A DNA stretch of 64,000 nucleotides from Maricaulis maris MCS10 (GCF_000014745.1 NC_008347.1:186001-250000), one strand, 5' to 3'; positions 37,143 to 45,929 are shown, counted from the stretch's first letter. Numbers and translations are program-made. Notes: generated from the sequence alone by a model not told the origin.

Positions 37143-37945
37143 ACGCGTTGACCAAAATATTGATAGCCGGCGCAGCGATCCTCGGTGTTCCGACAGCCGC
37201 AGCCGCACAGGAAATAGATGTGGAAACCATCGTCCACAACGCCAGCGCTCAAGCCTACTATCAAGGTGAAAATGGGCGAGCTCGCGCGCGAATGACGATC
37301 GTGGATTCGCAGGACCGTGACCGCATCCGGGAATTTACAATTTTGCGAACTGATGTCGGCAACGAAGACAATGGCGATCAAAAATTCTTTGTGCTGTTTT
37401 CTCGGCCGGCCGACGTAAATGGGACTTCGTTCTTGGTGTGGAAGAACACACAAAGCGATGATGATCGGTGGCTCTACTTACCCGCATTGGATCTTGTGCG
37501 TCGCATTGCAGCGTCGGATGAGCGTACCAGTTTCGTCGGTTCGCACTTTTTTTATGAAGATATCTCCGGTCGCTCGCCGGTGGAAGATGACCATGAATTG
37601 GTCGAGACAACGGATCTTTATTTTGTCGTCGAAAGCCGCCCTAGAGACCCAGGTGCTGCAGAGTTCGTTCGCTACCGCTCCTATATCCACCGAGAGAGTT
37701 TTGTTCCGGTCCGTATCGACTATTACGATGCCGATGACACTGTTTATCGATCCTATAATGCGCTCGAAGTCGAAACGCATGATGGATACCCCACAGTCAT
37801 CGCCTCTGAAATTGTAGACTCGCGGACCGGCGGTAGAACGCTTTTGCGGTTCGAAGATGTTTCGTACGATATCGACTTGCCGGAAGGCGTCTTTCAAGAG
37901 CGCTATCTTCGTAATCCACCTCGAGCGCTCTTGGGGCAGCAATAA
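37139..37945 (+). CDS. Outer-membrane lipoprotein-sorting-like (LolA-fold) protein
   Basis: A 268-residue exported protein with a signal peptide (MNALTKILIAGAAILGVPTAAAAQ) and the LolA-like half-barrel pattern typical of proteins paired with MMPL exporters (DRWLYLPALDLVRRIAASDERTSF, then SHFFYEDI). It may carry a lipophilic cargo from the exporter across the periplasm. Its start overlaps the exporter stop (ATGA) and its stop overlaps the next start (TAATG), so the operon is tightly coupled. Confidence 0.82.
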   Translation: MNALTKILIAGAAILGVPTAAAAQEIDVETIVHNASAQAYYQGENGRARARMTIVDSQDRDRIREFTILRTDVGNEDNGDQKFFVLFSRPADVNGTSFLVWKNTQSDDDRWLYLPALDLVRRIAASDERTSFVGSHFFYEDISGRSPVEDDHELVETTDLYFVVESRPRDPGAAEFVRYRSYIHRESFVPVRIDYYDADDTVYRSYNALEVETHDGYPTVIASEIVDSRTGGRTLLRFEDVSYDIDLPEGVFQERYLRNPPRALLGQQ

Positions 37946-39372
37946 TGCGACATATCGCTGTGATCCTTTGCGTGACGGTTTTTCTTGTTCTGCTTGGCGG
38001 GGCAGAGGCGCAGCTACCGTCGTTGCCAACAGGCTTGTCGCCCTCACAACAAGACGCCCCCGACGACACCGATCCCCCCGAACTGCCCTCGGGTTTGTTT
38101 GGTAGTGATGAAATCGGTCAATCGAGCGCAAACGAGATTGATAGCGAGATCTCTACGCAAGGCTTAATCACCGGTCTTACCGGGTTTGTCGATTGGAGAG
38201 TTGGTTCGCGCTTTAGAACCAATCCCAATCATGGCACGACATTATTGCATGAGCTTCGCGGGCAGGTGCGCGGTGATTGGTCAACGGCCGACAGTACGAT
38301 GTCGTTTGCCGTTGATCTAATTCTGGACGATTTAGTCGATAGTAGATCTATCGACCTCAATGCCGGCGAAGGCTTCGTCGATATCCGAGAAGCCAATATA
38401 TTACTGCGACCGGCTGGGAATTTGGATCTGAAGCTTGGCCGTCAGACCCTGACGTGGGGGACGGGCGACCTCATTTTCCTCAATGATCTATTCCCGAAAG
38501 ATTATGTTTCGTTTTTTAACGGGCGCGATGAGGAATACCTCAAAGCGCCTTCGGACGTGGTGCGCGCGTCATTATTCTTCAATGTCATCAACATTGACGT
38601 CATCTACGTGCCTCAGTTCGATCCGGATCGTTTTTTCACGGGTGAGCGCCTTAGCTACTACAATCCCAATTTGGACGCGATCGTTGGCCCCAACGCCGTC
38701 ATAACTCCAACAATCCCTGATCGATGGTTTCAAGACGATGAGATGGCGGTGCGCGTTTACCGGCAACTCGGCGCGTTTGAGCTTGCCGGATATGCGTATC
38801 GCGGCTTTTGGAAAAGTCCAGCCGGCCAAAGCGCATCGAGCATACCAATATTCCCCGAACTGAGTGTCTATGGCGCAAGCGCGCGAGGTCCAGTGCTCGG
38901 TGGAATCGCTTCTGCTGAAGTCGCCTATTATGACAGCCTGAATGACGAAGCCGGTCGCTCTCCCCAAATACCCAATAGTCAACTTAGGTGGTTGGTGGGT
39001 TTCGAGCGCGAGGCCGGCTCGAACAGGATGATTGGCGTGCAGTACTACCAGGAACGGCGCATGCAATTTGACAGCTGGGCTAATAATCAATCTGCGCCAA
39101 CGCGATCAGAGGACGAGACGCGACACTTAGTGAGCGCCCGCATTACCCAACTGGCTGCGAACCAGAATTTGACGCTCAGCGCCATCGCATTTTGGAGCCC
39201 AAATCAGGACGACCTGTATCTTCGGGCGACCGCGCAGTTCAAGCTCAACGATATTTGGCGTATTGATGGCGGCGTCAACGCGTTCGCAGGGCCTCGCGAT
39301 GATGGATTTTTCAGCCAGTTTCGAGACAATTCGAATATCTACGTCGGCGTGCGACGATCCTTCGCTACCTAA
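37945..39372 (+). CDS. DUF1302-like outer-membrane beta-barrel protein
   Basis: A 475-residue exported protein with a signal peptide (VILCVTVFLVLLGGAEAQ), a Pro/Asp-rich linker, then beta-barrel strands. The segment ILLRPAGNLDLKLGRQTLTWGTGDLIFLNDLFP is characteristic of DUF1302-type outer-membrane proteins that accompany MMPL exporters. It would complete a trans-envelope pathway with the two genes before it. The C-terminal strand ends in the expected aromatic/polar pattern. It overlaps the minus-strand zinc-ribbon gene by 4 bases. Confidence 0.8.
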   Translation: MRHIAVILCVTVFLVLLGGAEAQLPSLPTGLSPSQQDAPDDTDPPELPSGLFGSDEIGQSSANEIDSEISTQGLITGLTGFVDWRVGSRFRTNPNHGTTLLHELRGQVRGDWSTADSTMSFAVDLILDDLVDSRSIDLNAGEGFVDIREANILLRPAGNLDLKLGRQTLTWGTGDLIFLNDLFPKDYVSFFNGRDEEYLKAPSDVVRASLFFNVINIDVIYVPQFDPDRFFTGERLSYYNPNLDAIVGPNAVITPTIPDRWFQDDEMAVRVYRQLGAFELAGYAYRGFWKSPAGQSASSIPIFPELSVYGASARGPVLGGIASAEVAYYDSLNDEAGRSPQIPNSQLRWLVGFEREAGSNRMIGVQYYQERRMQFDSWANNQSAPTRSEDETRHLVSARITQLAANQNLTLSAIAFWSPNQDDLYLRATAQFKLNDIWRIDGGVNAFAGPRDDGFFSQFRDNSNIYVGVRRSFAT

Positions 39373-39575
39373 GTGGGATCGCTGCCTTGCGCGACTACCA
39401 AGGTGTGATTGATGTCCTTCCGGCTGCCGCAATGGCTGCACGCTGCGACAATTTTTCGGCCGGACTTTGACGGTCGACTAGAGCTCTTCACGTCGGGGCG
39501 ATGGGTTGTAAACACGGTCTCCCAACCGCAGTGCCCACAAACAGCTTGGATGAATCGCATCGGCCTCAAAGTCAT
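39369..39575 (-). CDS. Small double-CxxC zinc-ribbon protein
   Basis: A 68-residue protein with two CxxC knuckles, CGHCGW (about 13-18) and CSHCGS (about 46-51), separated by a basic linker, as in rubredoxin-like zinc ribbons. An ATG at 39560 is an alternative start. Short, but two features support it as real: the paired CxxC motifs, and a regulon promoter copy on the same strand at 39621-39648. It could bind zinc or copper, or be part of a regulator; I do not recognise the family. Confidence 0.62.
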   Translation of the reverse strand: MTLRPMRFIQAVCGHCGWETVFTTHRPDVKSSSRPSKSGRKIVAACSHCGSRKDINHTLVVAQGSDPT

Positions 39576-39583
39576 CGCCCACA

Positions 39584-39619
39584 GGTCTTTATGGCGCCGG
39601 TGTTTGGCGCATAAAGACC
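39584..39619 (-). repeat. Inverted repeat in the zinc-ribbon gene leader
   Basis: GGTCTTTATGGCGCC (39584-39598) pairs with GGCGCATAAAGACC (39606-39619), with one bulged base and a 7-base loop. It spans the predicted transcription start and leader of the zinc-ribbon gene, so it may be an mRNA hairpin or a regulator site. Confidence 0.55.
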
Positions 39620-39620
39620 G

Positions 39621-39648
39621 ATTACGCTCCCCATACAGGTTTCCCTCG
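39621..39648 (-). promoter_or_regulatory. Putative ECF-type promoter (regulon motif) for the zinc-ribbon gene
   Basis: Minus strand: CGAGGG (39648-39643), 16-bp spacer, CGTAAT (39626-39621). One mismatch in the first block. Confidence 0.66.
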
Positions 39649-39720
39649 AATTTTCACTGCTCTTCCTACCGGCCAGCAATTCTGAACGCGTCGATGCGCG
39701 AGCTACCTAACGCTCGTGTA

Positions 39721-40590
39721 CTATCGGCGACGGAACGGAGCCAATATCTGAGCACCATAATCGGCCGGATAATCCTCATCGTTTTCAATTCCCAGATCCG
39801 CTGATGAAAACGTTCGGCTCGGGTCGAATGAGGCTGTCCCCAAAATCCAATCCCAAACCATCGTGAACAGTCCAAAATTGACATCTCCCTCACGACTAGA
39901 ATTTAGGTGATGAAAACGATGGGCCGGCGCCAATGCCAGGATGTATTTGAGCGGTCCGACTCGCACATCGGCATTTGAATGCTGCAAGATCAGCTGCAAC
40001 GCGATTGCGACAATCAGCAACCAGGCGATTTGTTGGGGCATTCCCAACAAGACGAGGGGAGTAAAGCCACAAAGACCTTCAATCAATTGGTGGACGGGGT
40101 GCTTCATTAATCCATTGAAGCCGTACATCCGTTTCACGCTGTGATGAACCGCATGAAAGCGCCATAGCCAGTCGATCCGGTGGCTGGCGAAATGGGCCAA
40201 TGTTATCCCACAATCGACAATTCCTATCGCAAACAAGAGCTGAGCCCAAAGCGGCCAAGCCTCTGGCCAAATGCCAAAATTTGGAATTGCTTCAACAAGG
40301 AACGGCAACGCGAATACCAGTGAGAAGTTTGCGCTTTCATTGACTAGAAAGTGAGCGATGTCACGGAGACGGTCGTCATGGCTGAGATTCCAGTCCGGAT
40401 TGTATGGAATAATCTTTTCTGCCGTAAATGAGAGAAGGACGGCGCCGAGGATGAGCACGGCGAGCCAGATGTGACTTGAGCCATTCTCCACAGCGATGAT
40501 CGCTAAAGCGTTTCCGCCAATCAAAATCACAGGGACGAGTCCCAGTCGAAAAATCCATTCAAAGGCGACTTTGTTCATTGCTCTGCTCAA
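39721..40590 (-). CDS. Sterol desaturase/fatty acid hydroxylase family membrane protein
   Basis: A 289-residue membrane protein with histidine clusters HFASH, HAVHH, NGLMKHP and HRFHH, the di-iron site of the FA_hydroxylase family. The ATG at 40578 is an alternative start. Substrates in this family are lipids, carotenoids or sterols. It stands alone on the minus strand after the AraC gene, with about 260 bases between them holding no confident gene. A link to metal resistance would be through lipid modification, and is not shown by the sequence. Confidence 0.85.
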   Translation of the reverse strand: MSRAMNKVAFEWIFRLGLVPVILIGGNALAIIAVENGSSHIWLAVLILGAVLLSFTAEKIIPYNPDWNLSHDDRLRDIAHFLVNESANFSLVFALPFLVEAIPNFGIWPEAWPLWAQLLFAIGIVDCGITLAHFASHRIDWLWRFHAVHHSVKRMYGFNGLMKHPVHQLIEGLCGFTPLVLLGMPQQIAWLLIVAIALQLILQHSNADVRVGPLKYILALAPAHRFHHLNSSREGDVNFGLFTMVWDWILGTASFDPSRTFSSADLGIENDEDYPADYGAQILAPFRRR

Positions 40591-40852
40591 TCTGCGTGAC
40601 GCGGCAATAAAGCAGATCCATCACCTTCGAGCTTGAACGTTTCGCGGATTGTCAGTACGCGCCCGGTGTTTTTGCAGGTCGTTTTCGCCCTCAAACATTT
40701 TTGTGGGCCAGCTAATCTGAATCGCCAGCCCGGCACGGAACCGGTGAAGTTCGTATAGTTCGCACCGTTTTGTGCGTACGGGCGCTCTCTACACAACCCA
40801 CCTGAAAGACCAATTAGACGCCGATCTAAATACCAAGTGGGTTGATGATCGC

Positions 40853-41524
40853 TCAACGGGTAGGGCGTAGCGCACTCAACGAAATACCAAACATCCGCCT
40901 CATCGTTCTCGCTAAATGCGCCGAGTCGGAGAAGCCCGCCGAGAGGGCTGCTTGTGTATGATCTTCTCCGCTCAAAACACGGCGCACAGATTGGTTGAGC
41001 CGCGTCCAAAGCACCCACTGGCGAAACGGCAAGCCCATGTCTCGACGAAACAGATGAGAAAAATGCGCTCGGGAAATCCCAAGGCGTTCGGATGCATCTC
41101 GCGCAGAAAATCCCGGCGGCAGCGCAGCATCAGGACACTCTAATATTGATCGGAACCGAGCCGGCAACCTGGCCCCGGGTCGTCGCTCAAGCTGTCCAAC
41201 GACACTCTCAGCCGTGATGTGCCCATGCGTTTCCTCGAGCTGAGTCCAGACACCGGCTAACACGCTAGGCTCCAGGAAGATGAGATCGTTTATCGCTGAC
41301 GCTGATTGTATTTGGTGCGGTACACCGCTCGGAATTGCCCTGACGCTGGCTGCTGACGATAGTCTCTCTCCATCTGGCCCCAAGATCGCAACCCTCTGAG
41401 AGAATACCAATTGGGTCGCGTAGTGCGCATGTCGTCTGCTGTCGCCGATCGGCCCCCGGTAGTGCGCCCATCCCAGCTCAATACGCAGGTGACCAGTCCA
41501 ATTATGTTGCTTAGGAGCGTGCAT
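40853..41524 (-). CDS. AraC-family transcriptional regulator
   Basis: A 223-residue regulator with an N-terminal cupin-like sensing part (RRHAHYATQLVF...GVPHQI) and a C-terminal double HTH of the AraC type (ASERLGISRAHFSHLFRRDMGLPFRQWVLWTRL and AALSAGFSDSAHLARTMRRMFG). Effector and target are unknown. It is divergent from the acyltransferase gene at 41654, with about 130 bases between them that also contain the regulon promoter for that gene. Confidence 0.88.
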   Translation of the reverse strand: MHAPKQHNWTGHLRIELGWAHYRGPIGDSRRHAHYATQLVFSQRVAILGPDGERLSSAASVRAIPSGVPHQIQSASAINDLIFLEPSVLAGVWTQLEETHGHITAESVVGQLERRPGARLPARFRSILECPDAALPPGFSARDASERLGISRAHFSHLFRRDMGLPFRQWVLWTRLNQSVRRVLSGEDHTQAALSAGFSDSAHLARTMRRMFGISLSALRPTR

Positions 41525-41588
41525 GGCGCAAAATAACTTGAGTAAAACAGTCGGATTTAATCGTTTGGTTGGTTCTGGGAACTAACTT

Positions 41589-41616
41589 TGAGGGAAGCGT
41601 CCCTTTGTCGCGTAAT
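41589..41616 (+). promoter_or_regulatory. Putative ECF-type promoter (regulon motif) for the acyltransferase
   Basis: TGAGGG at 41589-41594, 16-bp spacer, CGTAAT at 41611-41616. It rules out start codons upstream of about 41620 for the following gene. Confidence 0.73.
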
Positions 41617-41653
41617 CACAAGAGGCGACCGGAGGAGGGGCGACATTCAAACG

Positions 41654-42745
41654 GTGAAAACAATCGGTCAAGCCTATTCAGGGCGAGACAACAGACTCAC
41701 TCCCATCCGTTTCGTGCTTGCTACAGCGGTATTGGTGGAGCATGCGATCATTGTTACCCAAGGCCCGCTCCCACCCCCTCCTCTGGCGGTGAATGGGTGG
41801 TCGCTCAGCTATGCGGCGGTCAATGCTTTCTTTATCCTGAGCGGGTTTTTGATAGCGGACAGCCTCGAGCGACGGGCAGATATTTTTACCTATACAGCGT
41901 CTCGCGCGCTGCGGATCTTGCCCGCACTGGTTTTCCTGTCCTTAGCTGCTGTATTCATCTTTGGGCCATACTTCACCGAGATGACGATGGCGGAATATTG
42001 GGCTAGCGGACAAACGTGGATGTTTCCGGTCCAGGTACTTGGTTTTCTGGACACCTCGCAAGGCCCGGCTGGAATTTTTACTCAATTGCCTTGGGCCGGC
42101 GAATTCTCAGCCACGCTGTGGACTCTTCGATACGAGATGATCGCCTATGTCGCCGCCGCGATCATTTTCTTTTCGCCAATTCCCTGGAACAAGCACACGC
42201 ACCTCGTCCTTTTCGTGGTGACAGCGAGCGCATACTTGGCGCTAAGCCTGCTTTGGAGTGATGCTCCGGCCCTCATCATGAGTTCAGCGCGCCTGTCCGC
42301 GGCCTTTACCTTGGGCATGGTCGTACACGGCTGGCGGCACTCGGTTCCCGTCGTGCCCTGGCCGGCGCTCGTAGCGCTGCCGCTTTGGCTGTTGGCGGGT
42401 GACGCCCCTTGGGCTGAGCCGCTGCTAAACATCGCTTTAGGAGCAATAATTTTCTGGTTTGCATTTGCCAGAATGGGGGGGCTACCGACCTGGTCGAAAA
42501 TTCCCGACTGGTCCTATGGGATTTACATTTGGCACTATCCAATCATGCAGGCCGTTTTGTACTTTAACTTAGAAGCCGACCCTCTTCTCATCGGCGCCAT
42601 CTCCTTGCCGGTTTCATTTTTGATCGCAGCCTTGTCATGGTCGTTTATCGAAAAGCCGAGTCTCCGGTTGAAAGGCCGCGCTGGAGAGGGGCTGCGGGCG
42701 ATGTTTGGGCGCAAAACAAAGCGCCTGTCATCCGCCGATCCGTGA
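41654..42745 (+). CDS. Acyltransferase 3 family membrane protein
   Basis: A 363-residue membrane acyltransferase (LTPIRFVLATAVLVEHA, AVNAFFILSGFLIADSL, WSYGIYIWHYPIMQAV, SWSFIEKPSL). The frame is open further upstream, but the promoter motif at 41589-41616 makes GTG 41654 the best start, with GGAGGAGGGG about 13 bases before it. It is not closely similar to the acyltransferase at 24.8 kb, but it is clearly homologous along its second half to the broken gene at 45930-46604. It probably acylates a surface glycan or lipid. Confidence 0.83.
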   Translation: MKTIGQAYSGRDNRLTPIRFVLATAVLVEHAIIVTQGPLPPPPLAVNGWSLSYAAVNAFFILSGFLIADSLERRADIFTYTASRALRILPALVFLSLAAVFIFGPYFTEMTMAEYWASGQTWMFPVQVLGFLDTSQGPAGIFTQLPWAGEFSATLWTLRYEMIAYVAAAIIFFSPIPWNKHTHLVLFVVTASAYLALSLLWSDAPALIMSSARLSAAFTLGMVVHGWRHSVPVVPWPALVALPLWLLAGDAPWAEPLLNIALGAIIFWFAFARMGGLPTWSKIPDWSYGIYIWHYPIMQAVLYFNLEADPLLIGAISLPVSFLIAALSWSFIEKPSLRLKGRAGEGLRAMFGRKTKRLSSADP

Positions 42746-42771
42746 CACTTTTTGGAAGCGTTGCCGATAGA

Positions 42772-42799
42772 TGAGGGTATCGGGAGTTTCGAGCGTAAT
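42772..42799 (+). promoter_or_regulatory. Putative ECF-type promoter (regulon motif) for the DUF411 gene
   Basis: TGAGGG at 42772-42777, 16-bp spacer, CGTAAT at 42794-42799, 53 bases before the ATG at 42853. Confidence 0.74.
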
Positions 42800-42852
42800 T
42801 ATTTTGGATGGAGCCTTGCGATTGTAGTCAAGGTTAGCCGACGGAGAAAAAG

Positions 42853-43317
42853 ATGATCGACCGCCGCAGTCTTCTACTTCAATCCATTGGCGCGATAGGG
42901 CTCGCTTCTATCGCTGCTCCGGCTGTCTTCGCGGACAACTCAATCGTGGTTTACAAATCGCGGACATGTGGATGCTGCAACGCATGGATCGACCATCTAG
43001 AAGCGGCTGGTTTTTCGGTTCAGGCTCGCAATTTGGCAGACGTGACCGCGATTAAGACGCGCTACAATGTGCCCCAAGAAATGTGGTCTTGCCACACCGC
43101 GATTGTGAACGACTTCGTCATAGAGGGACACGTTCCCGCTCAAGATATCCGTCGACTTCTAGAGCAACGCCCTCAAATTGTTGGTTTGGCGGTTCCAGGC
43201 ATGCCGGCCGGGTCCCCCGGTATGGAAGTTGATGGCTATAGAGAGGCTTATGATGTCTGGGCTTTTGGCGACGGCCAACTTGAAGCCTTCGCCCGGTACA
43301 GCCAGCAGCAATTGTAA
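42853..43317 (+). CDS. DUF411 metal-binding protein
   Basis: A 154-residue exported protein with a twin-arginine-like start (DRRSLLLQSIGAIG) and a thioredoxin-like DUF411 domain. The motif SRTCGCCNAW has cysteines at 39, 41 and 42, and MWSCHTAIV adds a conserved Cys-His, which together form the probable metal site. DUF411 proteins are common in copper and silver resistance loci and are thought to bind copper in the periplasm. GGAGAA precedes the ATG. A regulon promoter lies upstream. Confidence 0.88.
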   Translation: MIDRRSLLLQSIGAIGLASIAAPAVFADNSIVVYKSRTCGCCNAWIDHLEAAGFSVQARNLADVTAIKTRYNVPQEMWSCHTAIVNDFVIEGHVPAQDIRRLLEQRPQIVGLAVPGMPAGSPGMEVDGYREAYDVWAFGDGQLEAFARYSQQQL

Positions 43318-43349
43318 TCGGCCTGACCGCGTCGAGGGGAAGAAAAATC

Positions 43350-43727
43350 ATGAGGGGTGCAACCTCTATCGACAAACATGTAGGCGCTCGGCTGCGCCTT
43401 CGTCGGAGTATTCTTGACTTGAGCCAATCTGATTTGGGCGGCCAGCTTGGTGTCACTTTTCAGCAAATTCAATAGTATGAGCGCGGCACCAATCGCCTCG
43501 GCGCGAGCCGCCTTTTCAACGCAGCTCGCGTTCTTCAGGTGGAGGTCGCGTATTTCTTTGACGGCTTGGACGGTGACCCAGAAGGCTGTTCCCCGATCAG
43601 TGTCAACGACACCGTATACGAGTTTATTGCCAGTCCAGATGGTCTGGAGTTGGCAAAGGCATTTTCTTCCATTTCGCGCCGCGATGTCCGACGGCGCCTG
43701 ATTGAGTTGATCCGAACCCTTGCGTGA
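43350..43727 (+). pseudogene. XRE/Cro-type HTH regulator interrupted by one amber codon
   Basis: Reading from the ATG at 43350 gives a Cro/CI-type HTH of the kind common in alphaproteobacteria (VGARLRLRRSILDLSQSDLG, QLGVTFQQIQ). A TAG follows at 43473-43475, exactly where this family has QKYE: the next residues are YERGTNRLGASRLFNAARVL and the frame then stays open to a natural stop at 43727 (126 codons in all). A single A-to-T change (AAG to TAG) explains it. GGGGAAG precedes the ATG. The rest of the frame is undamaged, so inactivation is recent, or the codon is suppressed. Confidence 0.82.
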
Positions 43728-43885
43728 CCATGTGCGAAAGCTAATCCATCATCACGCCTAATCGTCCAATTACCCAAGAAGCGAATGAACGCCTCACGAC
43801 CAAATCAGCACTAGATCCGCAAAGAAGTTCGGAGCGATTGTCTTCGACGATTACGTTGCGGCGATTAAGTATGGAGAGCACGAAT

Positions 43886-44719
43886 ATGGAATTGCACGCA
43901 TCAAAACACCGAAACTCCAGTAGAACCGCGACAAATCGCGGTCGTTTGTGGGCGGCTAGTGCGCTCTCAGCATTGCTGTTCGGTGCGCCGGCATTTGCAC
44001 ACAAGACATTTCTAGCTTCCGAACGTCACCTCTGGGGATCCGGCGATACCGTCGAAGTGGAACTGACAAGCGCACTAGAGTTCCCAAACATCGAATATGG
44101 CCCAACACTGGATCGTATTTCGTTCACGTCCGTCCTTGTAGCAAACACGCAGGTCCAAAACGTCGCGTTCGAGGAAGGGCAGACGGCTCTGACCGTGTCG
44201 TTTGAAGCCGCGGAAAGCGGTTTTTCGGTTGTCGCCATGAGCACCCATCCTCGCTCTGGCGAAATCAGTCCGGAAGGTGCGGCAGCCTATTTTGATGAGA
44301 TCGACGCCGAACTCGCCGTGCGACAGGCCTTCGAAGACTTGCCTGGATCACCGCCCCTGAACCGGAGCTACTCCAAGCACACGAAAGTGTTTTTGTGCGT
44401 CGATACGTGCGAGCGTGGCCAAGAAGCGCGTCAAACCCCGCTCGGCCAAGCTCTAGAGTTTGTTGGTGTTGCAGATGAAGCACGGTCCTTCGCATTGGTT
44501 CGGCATGGCGAAGCGGTCGCAAACCAGCGCGTAACAATCTATTCGGATAGGGGTGAGCACACCGCTGCTGTCACTGACGAGCGGGGCGTCGTTCGCGTGG
44601 ACCCATCATTTTCCGGCGTTGTCTTGCTGTCGGCTATTTGGATTACGGCACCTGACGAGCCGTCAGGCGTTTATCATAGTGATCAGGCCACGCTGACCGT
44701 TTTAATTCCGACGAGTTGA
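43886..44719 (+). CDS. DUF4198-type exported protein
   Basis: A 277-residue protein. I chose the ATG at 43886, with GGAG about 10 bases upstream; an ATG at 43871 is the alternative. After a signal peptide (AASALSALLFGAPAFA) the mature chain begins with His (HKTFLASERHLW), which is characteristic of DUF4198 and resembles copper-binding N-termini. A beta-sandwich-like domain follows, with one cysteine pair (LCVDTCERG). Such proteins occur beside nickel, cobalt and copper transport genes. No regulon motif was found upstream. The substrate is unknown. Confidence 0.78.
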   Translation: MELHASKHRNSSRTATNRGRLWAASALSALLFGAPAFAHKTFLASERHLWGSGDTVEVELTSALEFPNIEYGPTLDRISFTSVLVANTQVQNVAFEEGQTALTVSFEAAESGFSVVAMSTHPRSGEISPEGAAAYFDEIDAELAVRQAFEDLPGSPPLNRSYSKHTKVFLCVDTCERGQEARQTPLGQALEFVGVADEARSFALVRHGEAVANQRVTIYSDRGEHTAAVTDERGVVRVDPSFSGVVLLSAIWITAPDEPSGVYHSDQATLTVLIPTS

Positions 44720-44780
44720 CTCGGCACCGACGAACTGAAAGCTATGAGTGAGAAATATCGATTTCTGGTGATCAGGCCCT

Positions 44781-45158
44781 ATGCGTTTATGGTGTGCAAT
44801 AATTCTGACGGTGCTAATTGGGCTTTCCAGCCCAATGGATTCGCACGCCATCGACCAACATGAAAACGATGATCATGACGCTTTTGGTCTCATCTTGGCT
44901 TTCGCGGAAGACGAAGGCGCTCATATTGAACGAGTTGGCTTCAACCATCACGAGGATGGCCACGAGCATGAGGGTGCGAAGAGCGAGGACAGCCACCACA
45001 CTGGTCACATTCATCTCGGATACGATCATTCGACGATGCTACCGATCACCGGACAGCAGTTGTTGGTCGCGGAAACTCCTATTCGCTTCGGCATAGCCAA
45101 TCAGCGCGCTCCTTCCGGTCGGCATTGTCAGACAAACTTCGGCTTGAGCGCGAAGTAG
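44781..45158 (+). pseudogene. Exported His-rich protein, C-terminus replaced by IS sequence
   Basis: An open frame of 125 codons with a signal peptide (MRLWCAIILTVLIGLSSPMDSHA) and a His-rich middle (FNHHEDGHEHEGAKSEDSHHTGHIHLGYDHS). Its last 11-13 codons lie inside the IS6-type element (from about 45121), so the natural C-terminus has been lost or replaced. The remaining part could still be exported and bind metal. It starts 61 bases after the DUF4198 gene and may be in its operon. Confidence 0.7.
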
Positions 45159-45922
45159 CGGTTTTGTAGCCTCCGCCGATGCGTAACCCGTTCAAATATT
45201 TCAAAACCTCGCCAGAGATTATCCGCCTTGCGGTGATGATGTACATCCGCTTTCCGCTCTCGCTTCGAAACGTGGAAGATCTGCTTCACGAACGGGGCAT
45301 CGATATCACCCACGAAACCGTGCGTTTTTGGTGGAACCGGTTCGGCCCGCTGTTCGCCAGTTCGATCCGCAAACGCCGCGTGGCGAATGGCTCTTACTCG
45401 AACTGGGCCTGGCACCTCGACGAGGTTTTCGTGAAGATCAATGGTGAGCTTCATTATCTCTGGCGGGCTGTTGATCACGAAGGTGAAGTGCTCGAAGCGT
45501 ATGTGACGAAGCGCCGTGATCGCAAGGCAGCGTTGAGATTTCTGCGCAAGGCGATTAAGCGATACGGCCGTCCCGAGGCGATCGTTACCGACAAGTTGCA
45601 GTCCTATAAATCCGCGTTTCGCGAGCTTGGAATGAGCCGTCGCCAAGAGACGGGGAGGTGGCTCAATAACCGAGCCGAAAACTCGCATGTACCCTTCCGG
45701 CGCCGCGAGCGGGTGATGGGCAAATTTCGAAGTTTCGAGACTCTGCAGAAATTCGTTTCAACCCACTCTTCGGTCCACAATCATTTCAGCCACGAACGCC
45801 ATTTGAGCCGTCGAGAAATCTTCAAGGAAAACCGTTCTGCCGCCCTGGCCGAATGGCGTCAACTCGCGGCTTGATCGGGGCGCGATCCGTGACATTCGAG
45901 ACCGGTTCGCTTTAGTCTGACA
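45126..45922 (+). mobile_element. IS6-family insertion sequence
   Basis: About 0.8 kb, the usual IS6 size, containing one transposase gene. The ends have imperfect inverted repeats: TGTCAGACAAAC at 45126 on the left and, reading inward from the right end at 45922, TGTCAGACTAAAG. The right end continues into GTCTGACACCACC, the same sequence seen at the end of the decayed copy at 47784. Flanking 8-mers (GTCGGCAT and CCACCCGA) do not match, so there is no target duplication, as expected after recombination or deletion. Confidence 0.82.
45179..45874 (+). CDS. IS6-family transposase
   Basis: A 231-residue DDE transposase. The HTH part (SLRNVEDLLHERGIDITHETVRFW) is followed by the catalytic residues in WHLDEVFVKI (first Asp), IVTDKLQSY (second Asp) and NNRAENSH (Glu). 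Length and motifs are full, with no frameshift, so the element may be active. The next remnant of the same family lies 1.3 kb downstream. Confidence 0.93.
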   Translation: MRNPFKYFKTSPEIIRLAVMMYIRFPLSLRNVEDLLHERGIDITHETVRFWWNRFGPLFASSIRKRRVANGSYSNWAWHLDEVFVKINGELHYLWRAVDHEGEVLEAYVTKRRDRKAALRFLRKAIKRYGRPEAIVTDKLQSYKSAFRELGMSRRQETGRWLNNRAENSHVPFRRRERVMGKFRSFETLQKFVSTHSSVHNHFSHERHLSRREIFKENRSAALAEWRQLAA

Positions 45923-45929
45923 CCACCCG

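Noticed and set aside
40587-41018. Minus-strand open frame of 143 codons
   Set aside because: It starts inside the AraC gene in another frame, has no recognisable domain, and only about 260 bases lie outside that gene. A short unknown protein or gene remnant at 40591-40852 cannot be excluded.
43351-43378. TGAGGG at the start of the broken HTH gene as a regulon promoter
   Set aside because: At the 16-bp spacing the second block reads CAAACA.
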